Source: Rubrimonas cliftonensis (GTDB lineage: Bacteria; Pseudomonadota; Alphaproteobacteria; Rhodobacterales; Rhodobacteraceae). Taken from it: DNA of 64,000 nucleotides. The translations under genes and the position numbers were made by a program. This document shows, piece by piece, positions 1 through 8,240 of this stretch (positions within the stretch are counted from its first letter, which is position 1; the number at the start of each line of letters is the position of its first letter). The stretch spans positions 1 to 64,000 of the forward strand of contig NZ_FNQM01000004.1 in assembly GCF_900107585.1 (NCBI RefSeq). The letters are read 5' to 3'. Under the pieces are notes generated by a model. That model had not been told where the DNA came from, did no database searches, and saw nothing but the letters and a program-made list of their open reading frames with translations.

Positions 1-102
1 CCGATATTCCTGCGCCTCGAGACCGAACTCGCCGCCATGACGCAACAAGCCAACGCGCTCGACCGAGCCCGGGCGCGGGTCGCTCAAATGGCGATTAGTT
101 GA
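1..102 (+). CDS. C-terminal end of an unknown protein (5' truncated by the window)
   Basis: One frame is open from base 1 to a TGA at 100-102 and encodes 33 residues ending in VAQMAIS. The tail is rich in Ala, Arg, Leu and Gln in a helical, coiled-coil-like pattern. Nothing identifies a family. It lies inside the inferred integrated element and runs toward the integrase gene, which is on the opposite strand, so the two are convergent. It could be a real cargo gene ending here or simply a chance open frame, because only 34 codons are visible. Confidence 0.4.
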   Translation, partial: PIFLRLETELAAMTQQANALDRARARVAQMAIS

Positions 103-158
103 CGGTTCCGTGATGATCACGCGGAGCGGCGTCGCGGCGTCGGCGGGCAAGACGGCCA

Positions 159-1544
159 TCATCGGGGCGTCGGCGCTGAAATCCTTTCAAGGGCTTGCGT
201 GAAGGCGGTGTCGGCGATGGCCTGTTCCTCCGCGCTGACATCGTCGCCACACAGGAAGCGGCTCCATTCGTTCATCAGCGGCATGCGCTGCTCGAAGTAG
301 TCGAGGCGCCGGTAGGCGGCTTCCGTCTTATTCTTGATGGAGTGCGCCAGCGCAGCCTCCTTCACCTCGTGCGAGTAGCGGGTTCCCGTCTGCGCTTCCG
401 ACCAGTCACGGAACGTGCTGCGGAACCCGTGCACGGTGTAGCCGCCGCCCCATCGCTTCATCACCCCCAGCATCGCGTTTTCCGATAGGTATGGGCTTCT
501 CGTGCCGTCGCTCTTGCGGCGCGCCTGCGCCGGAGGCGGGAACACTGGCGAGCGCGCCCCGGTGCGAAACGCCTTGGCAGACCCCAGCACGCGTAGCGCG
601 CCCTCCGATAGCGGCACCGCGAAATCCTCGCCGCCCTTCATCTTTTCGCCGGGCACCAGCCAGAGGCCCGTTTCCTCGCTGATTTCGTTCCATGTCGCTT
701 GTCGGACGGTTCCCGACCGCAGCGCGGTGAAGATCGTGAAGCGCAGCGCCAACGCGGCGACGCCCTCGACAGCTTCGAGGGTGGCGACGAAGTCGGGGGC
801 CATCTCCCAAGGCATGGCCTCGAAGTGGCGGACCTTGGCCTTCTGGGTCGCCAGCGCTTTGCGCACGCCTTCGACAGGGTTGGCGCCGGTCCGGTATTCC
901 ATGGCGAGCGCGTAGTCGAAGACCGTCTTGAGGCGCTGGAGCACCCGCCGCGCCGTCTCCTGTTTCTCCAGCCAGATCGGTTCGAGCAGGGCAACGATAT
1001 CTGGGCGCGTGATCGCATCGACCGGGCGCTTGCCGATCTTCGGGAATGCGTAGGTGCGGAGCGTCGTGATCCACTGATCGACGTGTTTCGCGTTGCGATT
1101 GTTGCCCCTGATCTTCGTCGCGAAAACCTTTTCTGCAACCTCGCTGAACGGCGTTCGCGCGCGCGCTGCGGCGTCCTGTTCTGCTTTCGGATCGCCTCCC
1201 GCCCGAGCGATGGCACGGAAGGTCTGCGCCTTCTCGCGCGCCTGCAGCAGCGAAACGAGCGTCGCCGAGCCGAGACCGAAGTCGCGGCGGCTCCCTTGAA
1301 CGACGACGCGCAGAAGCCACCGACGCGCGCCGGACGGATCTACCACGAGGAATAGCCCGCCGCCGTCGGTGTGCCGTCCCGGCGGCGCCTTCTTTACGAA
1401 GAGGGCGGTCAGCCTGCGGTCGCGGTGCGGCCCCTTCGCCTTTCCAGTGCGAGACGGCTCACCGCCGTCCGGCCCTGCGCCATGTCCATCCCACATTTTG
1501 CCCCACATTCCTTCGCGCTTGGCGAGAACCATGGGCTGCATCAT
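159..1544 (-). CDS. Tyrosine-type site-specific integrase (P4/DUF4102 family)
   Basis: This 461-residue recombinase would excise and integrate the adjacent element by cutting and joining DNA through a phosphotyrosine. Residues about 43-130 form the DUF4102-type arm-binding domain, about 132-225 the core-binding SAM-like domain, and the remainder the catalytic domain. The active-site set is visible: R276 (in TALRSG), H372 and R375 (HGFR), H401, and Y411 in AAYRR. Length is slightly above the usual 400-430 because of a long N-terminus. The start is supported by AGGAGG 8 bases upstream of tandem ATG codons. The gene reads away from tRNA-Ser(GGA), the likely attachment site. It appears intact. 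Confidence 0.93.
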   Translation of the reverse strand: MMQPMVLAKREGMWGKMWDGHGAGPDGGEPSRTGKAKGPHRDRRLTALFVKKAPPGRHTDGGGLFLVVDPSGARRWLLRVVVQGSRRDFGLGSATLVSLLQAREKAQTFRAIARAGGDPKAEQDAAARARTPFSEVAEKVFATKIRGNNRNAKHVDQWITTLRTYAFPKIGKRPVDAITRPDIVALLEPIWLEKQETARRVLQRLKTVFDYALAMEYRTGANPVEGVRKALATQKAKVRHFEAMPWEMAPDFVATLEAVEGVAALALRFTIFTALRSGTVRQATWNEISEETGLWLVPGEKMKGGEDFAVPLSEGALRVLGSAKAFRTGARSPVFPPPAQARRKSDGTRSPYLSENAMLGVMKRWGGGYTVHGFRSTFRDWSEAQTGTRYSHEVKEAALAHSIKNKTEAAYRRLDYFEQRMPLMNEWSRFLCGDDVSAEEQAIADTAFTQALERISAPTPR

Positions 1545-1556
1545 GGGGACTGCCTC

Positions 1557-1594
1557 CTAACCAAATCCTTGATGAAAAAGGATTTCTTGGTTAG
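1557..1594. repeat. Interrupted inverted repeat between integrase and tRNA-Ser
   Basis: The arms CTAACCAAATCCTT (1557-1570) and AAGGATTTCTTGGTTAG (1578-1594) pair over 8 + 6 bases with a 3-base bulge and a loop of about 7 bases. The repeat is A/T-rich compared with its surroundings. It overlaps the integrase ribosome-binding site region and lies 25 bases from the tRNA 3' end. It could be an arm or operator site for the integrase or an excisionase, or a processing or termination hairpin for the tRNA transcript. No T-run follows it on either strand. Confidence 0.5.
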
Positions 1595-1618
1595 CAAGGC
1601 ATTGAGATTTCAGGCTGC

Positions 1619-1708
1619 TGGCGGAGGGAGAGGGATTCGAACCCTCGATACGGTCTCCCGTATACACACTTTCCAGGCGTGCGCCTTCGACCACTCGGCC
1701 ACCCCTCC
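1619..1708 (-). tRNA. tRNA-Ser (anticodon GGA)
   Basis: On the minus strand this 90-base stretch folds into a class II tRNA. The acceptor stem GGAGGGG pairs with TCCCTCC, and the discriminator G and an encoded CCA lie at 1622-1619. The anticodon loop CTGGAAA carries GGA, there is a long variable arm typical of serine tRNAs, and the T loop contains GGTTCGAATCC. The 3' end is the likely integration site of the neighbouring element. Confidence 0.96.
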
Positions 1709-1810
1709 GGCGGCGCGGACAGAAGCACAGGCGGCGGGCGGGCGCAACACCGTCTCGACTGGGCGCAGGCGGCGCATGTCCTTCACCCGCGCGCCGCGGC
1801 GCAAGCGGTC

Positions 1811-2230
1811 TCAGGTCCGGTAGCCGCCCATCCGGCAGACGATCGCCCATTCCTCGGGCGTCACCGGCTGGACCGAAAGGCGCGAGGTCTTCACCAGCGC
1901 CATCTCCGCGAGCGCCGGCTCCGCCTTCACGTCGGCGAGCGTGACCGGGCGGGGCATGTCGGCGACGGCGCGGATGGTCACGCATTCCCAGCGCGGGTCG
2001 TCCGTCTTCGGGTCGGGCGCGATCTCGCCGCAGACCTCGACGACGCCGACGATGCTCTTCTCCTTGACGGAGTGGTAGAAGAAGCCGAGATCGCCGAGCC
2101 TCATCTCGCGCATGTTGTTGCGGGCGAGGTAGTTGCGCACGCCGTCCCAGGGCTCCCCGGCGTCTCCCCGCGCCTTCTGCTTCTCCCAGCCCCAGGTCTC
2201 GGGTTCGGATTTGAACAGCCAGTAGGCCAT
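1811..2230 (-). CDS. EVE domain protein
   Basis: A 139-residue protein that is essentially a single EVE (PUA-like) domain. It starts [13 protein letters not shown] and contains [11 protein letters not shown] and GDLGFFYHS, all characteristic of the family. EVE proteins are thought to bind modified bases in RNA or DNA; the bacterial role is not settled. Length is standard. It is convergent with tRNA-Ser(GGA) only in the sense of adjacency on the same strand (102-base gap) and shows no obvious operon partner. The cupin gene upstream is divergent. Confidence 0.9.
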   Translation of the reverse strand: MAYWLFKSEPETWGWEKQKARGDAGEPWDGVRNYLARNNMREMRLGDLGFFYHSVKEKSIVGVVEVCGEIAPDPKTDDPRWECVTIRAVADMPRPVTLADVKAEPALAEMALVKTSRLSVQPVTPEEWAIVCRMGGYRT

Positions 2231-2373
2231 GTCGCCCCCATCGCGCGCCGCATGTCGCGACGTCTGTGCGCCATCGGCGAGGCCGATGACAAGGGCGATG
2301 CGGCCCGGCGATTGCGGGCGACCGCGCGACGGGGCAGTCTCGGGGTCAGGCGATGCGGCAGGGAGCGCAGGGC

Positions 2374-2778
2374 ATGAAGATTTTCGCGGCGGGCTCGCGG
2401 CCCTCGATGCGGGCGCGGGAGGACTATTTCACCGGCGTCGTCTGGCAGGATCCGATCATCGACGCGCCGGCGCCGGCGCGCCTGCGCGCGATCAGGGTGA
2501 GCTTCGAGCCCGGCGCGCGCACCGCCTGGCACACGCACCCGCTGGGGCAGACGCTGCATGTTCTCTCGGGCTCGGGTTTCGTGCAGAAGGCCGGCGAGCC
2601 GGCACGGCCGATCCGGCCGGGAGACACCGTGTGGATCCCGCCCGGCGACAAGCACTGGCACGGTGCGGGCCCGGAGACGGCGATGGTCCATCTCGCCATG
2701 CAGGAGGCGCTCGACGGCGTGACGGCGGAGTGGCTGGAGCAGGTATCGGACGCCGACTACGCCTCCGCCGAGGGCTAA
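2374..2778 (+). CDS. Small cupin-domain protein
   Basis: A single-domain cupin of 134 residues. Motif 1 carries the metal-binding His pair as WHTHPLG followed by Gln where many cupins have Glu. Motif 2 carries HWHGA after IPPGDKH. It resembles the small cupins often found next to carboxymuconolactone-decarboxylase-like or quinone-related genes, but no substrate can be assigned. ATG at 2374 is chosen because AGGGAG lies 9 bases upstream; an in-frame ATG at 2353 is possible. It is divergent from the EVE gene and convergent with the CBS transporter gene 36 bases away. Confidence 0.88.
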   Translation: MKIFAAGSRPSMRAREDYFTGVVWQDPIIDAPAPARLRAIRVSFEPGARTAWHTHPLGQTLHVLSGSGFVQKAGEPARPIRPGDTVWIPPGDKHWHGAGPETAMVHLAMQEALDGVTAEWLEQVSDADYASAEG

Positions 2779-2814
2779 TGCGGGCCCCTCCCTCCGCGCG
2801 CTTCGGACCTCGCC

Positions 2815-4113
2815 TCAGGCCGCGCCCTGGGTCGGCGCGCCGCCCAGCGGCCGCACGCGCAGCCGGGTGATCTGGTTGCGCTGCCGCTCCAGCACCTCGA
2901 AGCGGAAATTGTGGAAGCGGAACACCTGGCCGACGGTGGGGATGGTCTGCGCCTCGTGGATGACGAGCCCGGCGATGGTGGTCGCCACCTCGTCCGGCAG
3001 TTTCCATTCGCAGAGACGGTTGAGGTCGCGGATCGTTGCCGAGCCCTCCACGACGAAACCGCCGTCGGGCTCGGGCCGCACGCCCTCGGCCTCTAGGTCG
3101 TGCTCGTCGGCGATGTCGCCGACGATCTCCTCCAGGATGTCCTCCAGCGTGATCAGCCCCTGAAGCGCGCCGTATTCGTCGACCACCAGCGCGAAATGCG
3201 TGCGGCGCCGAAGGAATTCGCGCATCTGCTCGTCGAGCGAGGTCGTGTCCGGCACGAACCACGGCTCCATGGCGACCTTGCTCACGTCGAAGCTCGCCAT
3301 CGCCTCCACGCCGCCCTTCAGGATCAGCGCGTTGACGGCGCGCAGCAGGTCCTTGGCGTGGATGACGCCGACGATGTTCTCCGCCTCGCCGCGCCAGATC
3401 GGGATGCGCGTGTAGGGCGACTGGAGGCAGAAGTTCAGGATCTCCTGCGGCGGGGCGTCGGCGTTGATGGTGGCGATGCCGCGGCGGTGGCGCATGACCT
3501 CCGCGACCTCGCGGTTGCGCAGGTCGAGCGCGGCGAGCAGGCGGTCGCGGTCGTCCTTCTGCACCGCGCCCTCGGCGTGGTGGAGGTCGATGGCGCCGCG
3601 GATCTCCTCGAAGGCGGCGAAGGCGTGCGCGTCGGGGTCGGTCCGCACGCCGAAGGCGCGCAAGGACTGCCGCACGATGAAACGCACGACCGTGACCACC
3701 GGCGCGAAGACCCTGACCACCACGGAGATGACGGGGGCGACGCGCGTCGCGGCGCGTTCGGGGTTGGAGATGGCGTAGGTCTTCGGCATCACCTCGGCGA
3801 ACACCAGCACCAGCACGGTCATCACCAGCGTCGCCCAGGCGACGCCGTTCTCGCCGAGCAGGACGGTGAGCATCGCCGTCGCGAGCGAGGCGGAGAGGAT
3901 GTTGACGAGGTTGTTGCCGAGCAGGATGGCGCCGATCAGGCGCTCGCTGTCCTCGCTCAACTTCAGCGCCGCCCTTGCGCCGGGCGAGCCCTGCTCGGCG
4001 AGGCGGTGCATCGCCGCGCGCGACATGGCGGTGAGCGCCGTCTCCGAGCCCGAGAAGAACGCCGAGAGCCCCAGCAGCAGGAGAATCGCCGCGGCGGTGA
4101 GCCAGATGTCCAT
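2815..4113 (-). CDS. Hemolysin-related membrane transporter (HlyC/CorC/CNNM family)
   Basis: A 432-residue inner-membrane protein. Residues about 1-190 are a DUF21 (CNNM) membrane domain with four hydrophobic segments, including the SGSETALTAMSR motif early on. About 200-330 form a paired CBS domain and about 345-425 a CorC_HlyC domain. The family is linked to magnesium and cobalt efflux or homeostasis; haemolysin is only a historical name. The order and lengths of the domains are standard. It is monocistronic by appearance, with 172 bases between its start and the divergent tRNA-Ser(UGA). Confidence 0.93.
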   Translation of the reverse strand: MDIWLTAAAILLLLGLSAFFSGSETALTAMSRAAMHRLAEQGSPGARAALKLSEDSERLIGAILLGNNLVNILSASLATAMLTVLLGENGVAWATLVMTVLVLVFAEVMPKTYAISNPERAATRVAPVISVVVRVFAPVVTVVRFIVRQSLRAFGVRTDPDAHAFAAFEEIRGAIDLHHAEGAVQKDDRDRLLAALDLRNREVAEVMRHRRGIATINADAPPQEILNFCLQSPYTRIPIWRGEAENIVGVIHAKDLLRAVNALILKGGVEAMASFDVSKVAMEPWFVPDTTSLDEQMREFLRRRTHFALVVDEYGALQGLITLEDILEEIVGDIADEHDLEAEGVRPEPDGGFVVEGSATIRDLNRLCEWKLPDEVATTIAGLVIHEAQTIPTVGQVFRFHNFRFEVLERQRNQITRLRVRPLGGAPTQGAA

Positions 4114-4285
4114 GATGTCCGATCCCAGATGCGCGTCCGGTCGATCTAGCGTAAAGCAGCCGCCGCGTCATCGGCATGCGCCGGTGCGGCGACGAGACGC
4201 CTGCGGGGTCGCTCCGCCGACGACCTGTCGAAGCGCCGCGACCGCTTGCGGGCCGCCGCCGCGCCGCGCTAGTCACGCGGGCGCC

Positions 4286-4375
4286 GGATGGGTGGCCGAG
4301 CGGTTTAAGGCTCCAGTCTTGAAAACTGGCGTGGGGGCAACTCCACCGTGGGTTCGAATCCCACCCCATCCGCCA
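4286..4375 (+). tRNA. tRNA-Ser (anticodon TGA)
   Basis: A 90-base class II tRNA. Acceptor arms GGATGGG and CCCATCC pair, with discriminator G and encoded CCA at 4373-4375. The anticodon loop CTTGAAAA reads TGA, a long variable arm is present, and the T loop contains GGTTCGAATCC. It is the second serine tRNA within 2.7 kb and stands just upstream of ychF. Confidence 0.96.
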
Positions 4376-4448
4376 AGACCTCCGCGCCGCTTGACCCTGC
4401 CGGCGGCGCGCAGCAGAAGGCGGGCGGCGGGGGCAGGGAGAGAGCGTC

Positions 4449-5546
4449 ATGGGCTTCAGGTGCGGGATCGTCGGAATGCCGAATGTCGGCAAGTCCACGC
4501 TCTTCAACGCGCTCACGCGCACGGCGGCGGCGCAGGCCGCGAACTTTCCGTTCTGCACCATCGAGCCGAACGTCGGCGAGGTGGCGGTGCCCGACGACCG
4601 GCTCGACCGGCTGGCGGCCATCGCCGGCAGCAAGCAGATCATCCCGACGCGGCTGACCTTCGTGGACATCGCGGGCCTCGTGAAGGGCGCCAGCAAGGGC
4701 GAGGGGCTCGGCAACCAGTTCCTCGCCAACATCCGCGAGGTCGACGCCATCGCCCATGTGCTGCGCTGCTTCGAGGACGATGACGTGACGCATGTCGACG
4801 GGCGGGTGGACCCGGTCGCCGACGCCGAGACGATCGAGACCGAGCTGATGCTCGCCGATCTCGAAAGCGTCGACCGCCGTCTCGCCAACCTCTCGCGCAA
4901 GCTGCGCGGCGGTGAGAAGGAGGCGCTGACCCAGGACCGCCTGCTGCGCGCCGCAAAGGAGGCGCTGGAGGCCGGCCGACCCGCGCGGACCGTCGCGGTG
5001 GACGCCGAGGACCTGCGCGAGTGGCGGTTGCTCCAGCTGCTGACGTCCAAGCCGGTGCTCTATGTCTGCAACGTCGAGGAGGAGAACGCGGCCGAGGGCA
5101 ACGCGCAGTCTGCCCGCGTCATGGAGATGGCGGCGCGCGAGGGCGCGGCTGCGGTGGTCATCTCCGCCGCCATCGAGGCGGAGCTCTCGCAGCTGCCCGA
5201 CGAGGAGCGCGACGCCTTCCTGGCCGAGATGGGGCTGGAGGAGCCCGGGCTCGACCGTCTCATCCGCGCCGGCTACGGCCTGCTCGGGCTCATAACCTAT
5301 TTCACCGTGGGGCCGAAGGAGGCCCGCGCCTGGACCATCGCCCAGGGCACGAAGGCGCCGCAGGCCGCCGGCGTGATCCACGGCGATTTCGAGAAGGGCT
5401 TCATCCGCGCCGAAACCATCGCCTATGACGACTTCACCAGCCTCGGCGGCGAGCAACCGGCCAAGGAGGCCGGCAGGATGCGCGCGGAGGGCAAGACCTA
5501 CGAGGTCGCCGACGGCGACGTGCTGCACTTCCTGTTCAACCGCTGA
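4449..5546 (+). CDS. ychF: Redox-regulated P-loop ATPase YchF
   Basis: A 365-residue Obg-family protein that hydrolyses ATP in preference to GTP and associates with ribosomes. Walker A is GMPNVGKS (9-16) and G3 is DIAGLVKGASKGEG (73-86). The G4 position is NVEE (208-211), the substitution that explains ATP specificity in this family. A C-terminal TGS domain occupies about 282-365. Length matches the family. The start has GGGAGAG upstream. marC follows 16 bases later, so the two are probably co-transcribed. Confidence 0.97.
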   Translation: MGFRCGIVGMPNVGKSTLFNALTRTAAAQAANFPFCTIEPNVGEVAVPDDRLDRLAAIAGSKQIIPTRLTFVDIAGLVKGASKGEGLGNQFLANIREVDAIAHVLRCFEDDDVTHVDGRVDPVADAETIETELMLADLESVDRRLANLSRKLRGGEKEALTQDRLLRAAKEALEAGRPARTVAVDAEDLREWRLLQLLTSKPVLYVCNVEEENAAEGNAQSARVMEMAAREGAAAVVISAAIEAELSQLPDEERDAFLAEMGLEEPGLDRLIRAGYGLLGLITYFTVGPKEARAWTIAQGTKAPQAAGVIHGDFEKGFIRAETIAYDDFTSLGGEQPAKEAGRMRAEGKTYEVADGDVLHFLFNR

Positions 5547-5562
5547 CGCCGGGGCCGGGGCG

Positions 5563-6207
5563 ATGACGGACGCGGTGGACTGGCAGGCCCTCGCGCGCGA
5601 GTTCGTCACGCTGCTCGTGGTGATCGACCCGATCGGAACGCTGCCGGTGTTCTACTTCGCGACCGCCGGGGCGCCGCGCGCGCTGCACTGGCGCGTGGCG
5701 GTGCGCGCCGTGCTGGTGGCCGGCGCCGTGCTGATGCTGTTTCTCGTGGCGGGGCAGCTTGTGCTGGAGGCGATCGGGCTGCGGCTCGGCTCGTTCCAGA
5801 TCGCCGGCGGCATCGTGCTGTTCCTGTTCGCGCTGACGATGATCTTCGGCGACGCCAAGCCGGAGCGCGAGATCGAGGAGGCCGGGCGCGACCACATGGC
5901 CGGCGCGGTCTTTCCGCTGGCGATGCCCTCGATCGCCTCTCCCGGCGCGATGCTGGCGGTGGTGATCCTGACCGACAACCACCGCCACTCGATCCCCGAT
6001 CAGGCGGTGACGGCGCTCATGCTGGTCGCGGTGCTCGCGATCACGCTGGCGCTGCTGCTGGTCGCGTCATGGCTGAAGCGATTCATCGGGACCACCGGCG
6101 CCAGCGTGATCAGCCGCGTGATGGGGATCATCCTCGCCACCGTCGCCGTGGATGCGGTGCTGGGCGGGCTGGCGGCGGTGGGCGCGCTGAGCATCGCGGG
6201 CGGCTGA
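5563..6207 (+). CDS. MarC-family integral membrane protein
   Basis: A 214-residue hydrophobic protein with about six membrane segments. The conserved IDPIGTLPVF stretch near the N-terminus and the MPSIASPGAM repeat-like motif in the middle define the MarC (UPF0056) family, whose transport function is unknown despite its name. The ATG at 5563 follows ychF after 16 bases. Its last 141 bases overlap, on the other strand, the 3' end of the glycosyltransferase gene at 6067-6792, an unusually long tail-to-tail overlap. Confidence 0.9.
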   Translation: MTDAVDWQALAREFVTLLVVIDPIGTLPVFYFATAGAPRALHWRVAVRAVLVAGAVLMLFLVAGQLVLEAIGLRLGSFQIAGGIVLFLFALTMIFGDAKPEREIEEAGRDHMAGAVFPLAMPSIASPGAMLAVVILTDNHRHSIPDQAVTALMLVAVLAITLALLLVASWLKRFIGTTGASVISRVMGIILATVAVDAVLGGLAAVGALSIAGG

Positions 6208-6792
6208 GCGGCTGTGGCGGGCGAGGTCCGCCGCGTCGTCCACGTCCGCCAGCGTCGCGCCGAACGCCACCGGCCGCGGCGCGGCGCGAAGGCTGTCGGC
6301 GAGCGCATGGGGGCCCGACCACCTGACGCCGCGCAGGAAGCCCCGCGGCGCGGCGTGCGGGCGGCGCAGCCCGACGAGATGATAGCCCCCGTCCTCGGAC
6401 GGTCCGAATACGCACGCGGCCCGGCGCAGCAGCGCCAGCGCATGGGCGACGGCGCGGCCGTCGAGGTCGGGGATGTCGGCGCCGATCACCGCCGCCGGTC
6501 CCGGCCCCGCCGCCCGCAGCGCGCGCGCCATGCGCGCCCCGAGATCGCCGCGGCCCTGCGACGTCCGCGGCAGGGCCGCGGGCCAGCATCGCGGCGCCGC
6601 GTTCACGGCGGCGTCGGGGCTGACGGCGAGAACGAGGCGCCAGCGCGGGTCGCGCAGCCTGCGCGTGAGCCGCGCGACCTCGTGACGGAACCACCAGGCG
6701 GCCGCCGGCATCCCCACGTCCCGCCCCAGCCGGGTCTTGACGCGCCCGGCGACGGGAAGCTTGACGAAGATGACGACGACCGGCCGCCTCAC
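6067..6792 (-). CDS. TIGR04282-type glycosyltransferase-like protein
   Basis: Residues about 5-200 match the small cofC/GT-A-like family (TIGR04282, rSAM/selenodomain-associated transferase 1). N-terminal FVKLPVAGRVKTRLG is a nucleotide-binding signature, GADIPDL is the acidic metal site, and GPSEDGGYHLVGL follows. The family is annotated in arsenosugar biosynthesis contexts, but its reaction here is unknown. It starts at GTG, overlapping the trkH stop as GTGA. At 241 residues it is about 40 longer than usual, and the extra tail is what overlaps marC, so that tail may be poorly conserved. It is the last gene of the operon that begins at 9627. Confidence 0.85.
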   Translation of the reverse strand: MRRPVVVIFVKLPVAGRVKTRLGRDVGMPAAAWWFRHEVARLTRRLRDPRWRLVLAVSPDAAVNAAPRCWPAALPRTSQGRGDLGARMARALRAAGPGPAAVIGADIPDLDGRAVAHALALLRRAACVFGPSEDGGYHLVGLRRPHAAPRGFLRGVRWSGPHALADSLRAAPRPVAFGATLADVDDAADLARHSRSAARDAQRAHRRQPAQHRIHGDGGEDDPHHAADHAGAGGPDESLQP

Positions 6793-8240
6793 CGCCGCCA
6801 GAACTCCGGCAGCAGCAGCACCAGAACGGGCAGGATCTCCAGCCGGCCGAGGATCATGCCGAGCGTCACGAGCAGCTTGGCGGCGTCAGGGATGGTCGCG
6901 AAATTCCCCGCGGGACCGATCACCGGCCCGAGGCCCGGGCCGACGTTGGTCAGCGCCGTCAGCGCAGCGGTGTGGGCTGTGAGGAAATCGAGCCCCGTGC
7001 CGGCAAGCGCCACCGTCAGCGCCATCAGCGACACGGCGAAGGCGATGAGGAAGACGAGCGCCGAGCGGAACACCGCCGGGTCGACCTCGCGCGCGCCGTA
7101 GCGCGTCAGCGAGACCGCGTTGGGCATCACCAGCCGGCGCAGGTGGGTGCGCAGCATCGCGCCCGTCACCAGCAGGCGATAGGTCTTGACGCCCCCGGTC
7201 GTCGACCCCGCGCAGCCTCCAAGGAACATCAGCAGGAAGAAGATCGCCACCGGCGTCGACCCCCAGGCGGTGTAGTCCGACGCCGCGTAGCCCGTCGTCG
7301 TGATGACGGAGATGACGTTGAAGACGTCCTCCGCCACGGCGCGCGAGGTGATCACGTCGTTGCGCAGCACGATGACGAGCACGGAGGCGATCGCGACGAT
7401 GGTGAGGAACAGCGGCACCTGGGGGTCGATCCCGAAGGGCCGGCGCCCCGCAAGAAAGGCGATGTACATCGCGAAGGGCAGCGAGCCGACAAGCATGAAG
7501 AAGGAGCCGACCCAGAGCGGCCCGACGCTGTCGAAGTGCCCCATCGAGGCGTCGTAGGTCGAGAAGCCGGCGGTCGAGACGGTGGTCAGCGCGTGCGCCA
7601 CGGCGTCGAAGCCGGAGAGCCCGACGGCGCTGTAGGCCATGGCGCAGGCGATGGTGGCGAAGGCGTAGACGCCGAGCAGCGTGCGCCCGAAGGACGCGAA
7701 GCGCGGCAGCGGCTTGTCGCTGGAGCGGTCCGAACTCTCCTTGCTGAACAGCTGCATGCCGCCGATCTGCAGGAACGGCAGCAGCACCAGCCCGAGCGCC
7801 AGGATGCCGACGCCGCCGAGCCACTGCATGATCGCGCGCCACATCAGGATCGCGCGGCTCTCGGTGTCGAGCCCGGTCATCACCGTGGCGCCCGTGGTCG
7901 TGAGGCCCGAGGTCGCCTCGAACAGCGCGTCGACCGGGGTCATGCCATGGAGGATGAAGGGCGCGGTCGCGGCGAGCGGCGCCATCGTCCACAGCGTCAC
8001 GACAACAAGGAAGCCGAAGCGCTGGGTGGGCGGCGGCGTCGCGCCGCGCGTGGAGAAGGCGACGAGCCCCGCCGCGGTGGTGACGAGGCCCGCCGACAGG
8101 ACCATGTCGCGCCAGCCGCTCCCGCCGCCGAAGGCGTCGACGGCGCCGGCGACCAGCATGGCCGCGGCCAGCGCCAGCCAGATCATCGCGCCGGCGAAGA
8201 TCGCCGCGCGCACTTCCCTGTTCAGGGAGGGGGGTCTCAT
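6789..8240 (-). CDS. TrkH-family potassium uptake channel subunit
   Basis: A 483-residue polytopic membrane protein of the TrkH/KtrB superfamily, which imports K+ together with a cytoplasmic RCK partner (TrkA) not found in this window. The four pore loops are visible as TSGLTTTGATV, TTVSTAGFST, ITTTGYAASD and LTNVGPGLG. Each has the filter glycine at the expected position. It is coupled by ATGA to the upstream transferase gene (8237-8240) and by GTGA to the downstream one. Placement between two glycosyltransferase genes is a recurring arrangement in this lineage rather than an obvious functional link. Confidence 0.95.
   Translation of the reverse strand: MRPPSLNREVRAAIFAGAMIWLALAAAMLVAGAVDAFGGGSGWRDMVLSAGLVTTAAGLVAFSTRGATPPPTQRFGFLVVVTLWTMAPLAATAPFILHGMTPVDALFEATSGLTTTGATVMTGLDTESRAILMWRAIMQWLGGVGILALGLVLLPFLQIGGMQLFSKESSDRSSDKPLPRFASFGRTLLGVYAFATIACAMAYSAVGLSGFDAVAHALTTVSTAGFSTYDASMGHFDSVGPLWVGSFFMLVGSLPFAMYIAFLAGRRPFGIDPQVPLFLTIVAIASVLVIVLRNDVITSRAVAEDVFNVISVITTTGYAASDYTAWGSTPVAIFFLLMFLGGCAGSTTGGVKTYRLLVTGAMLRTHLRRLVMPNAVSLTRYGAREVDPAVFRSALVFLIAFAVSLMALTVALAGTGLDFLTAHTAALTALTNVGPGLGPVIGPAGNFATIPDAAKLLVTLGMILGRLEILPVLVLLLPEFWRR

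Larger units (their letters stand above)
1..1640. mobile_element. Right end of a genomic island or prophage inserted at tRNA-Ser(GGA)
   Basis: A P4-type tyrosine integrase starts 75 bases from the 3' end of tRNA-Ser(GGA) and is transcribed away from it. This is the usual geometry of elements that recombine into the 3' end of a tRNA gene. The remainder of the element must lie left of base 1, so its cargo cannot be seen. The crossover site is inferred to fall within the last bases of the tRNA (about 1619-1640). The direct repeat that would mark the other end is outside the window, so the boundary is inference. Confidence 0.55.

Noticed and set aside
2492-5050. 852-residue open frame on the minus strand spanning ychF, tRNA-Ser and the CNNM gene
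   Set aside because: It crosses a tRNA and overlaps two confident genes in other frames; low-complexity Arg/Ser/Ala sequence.
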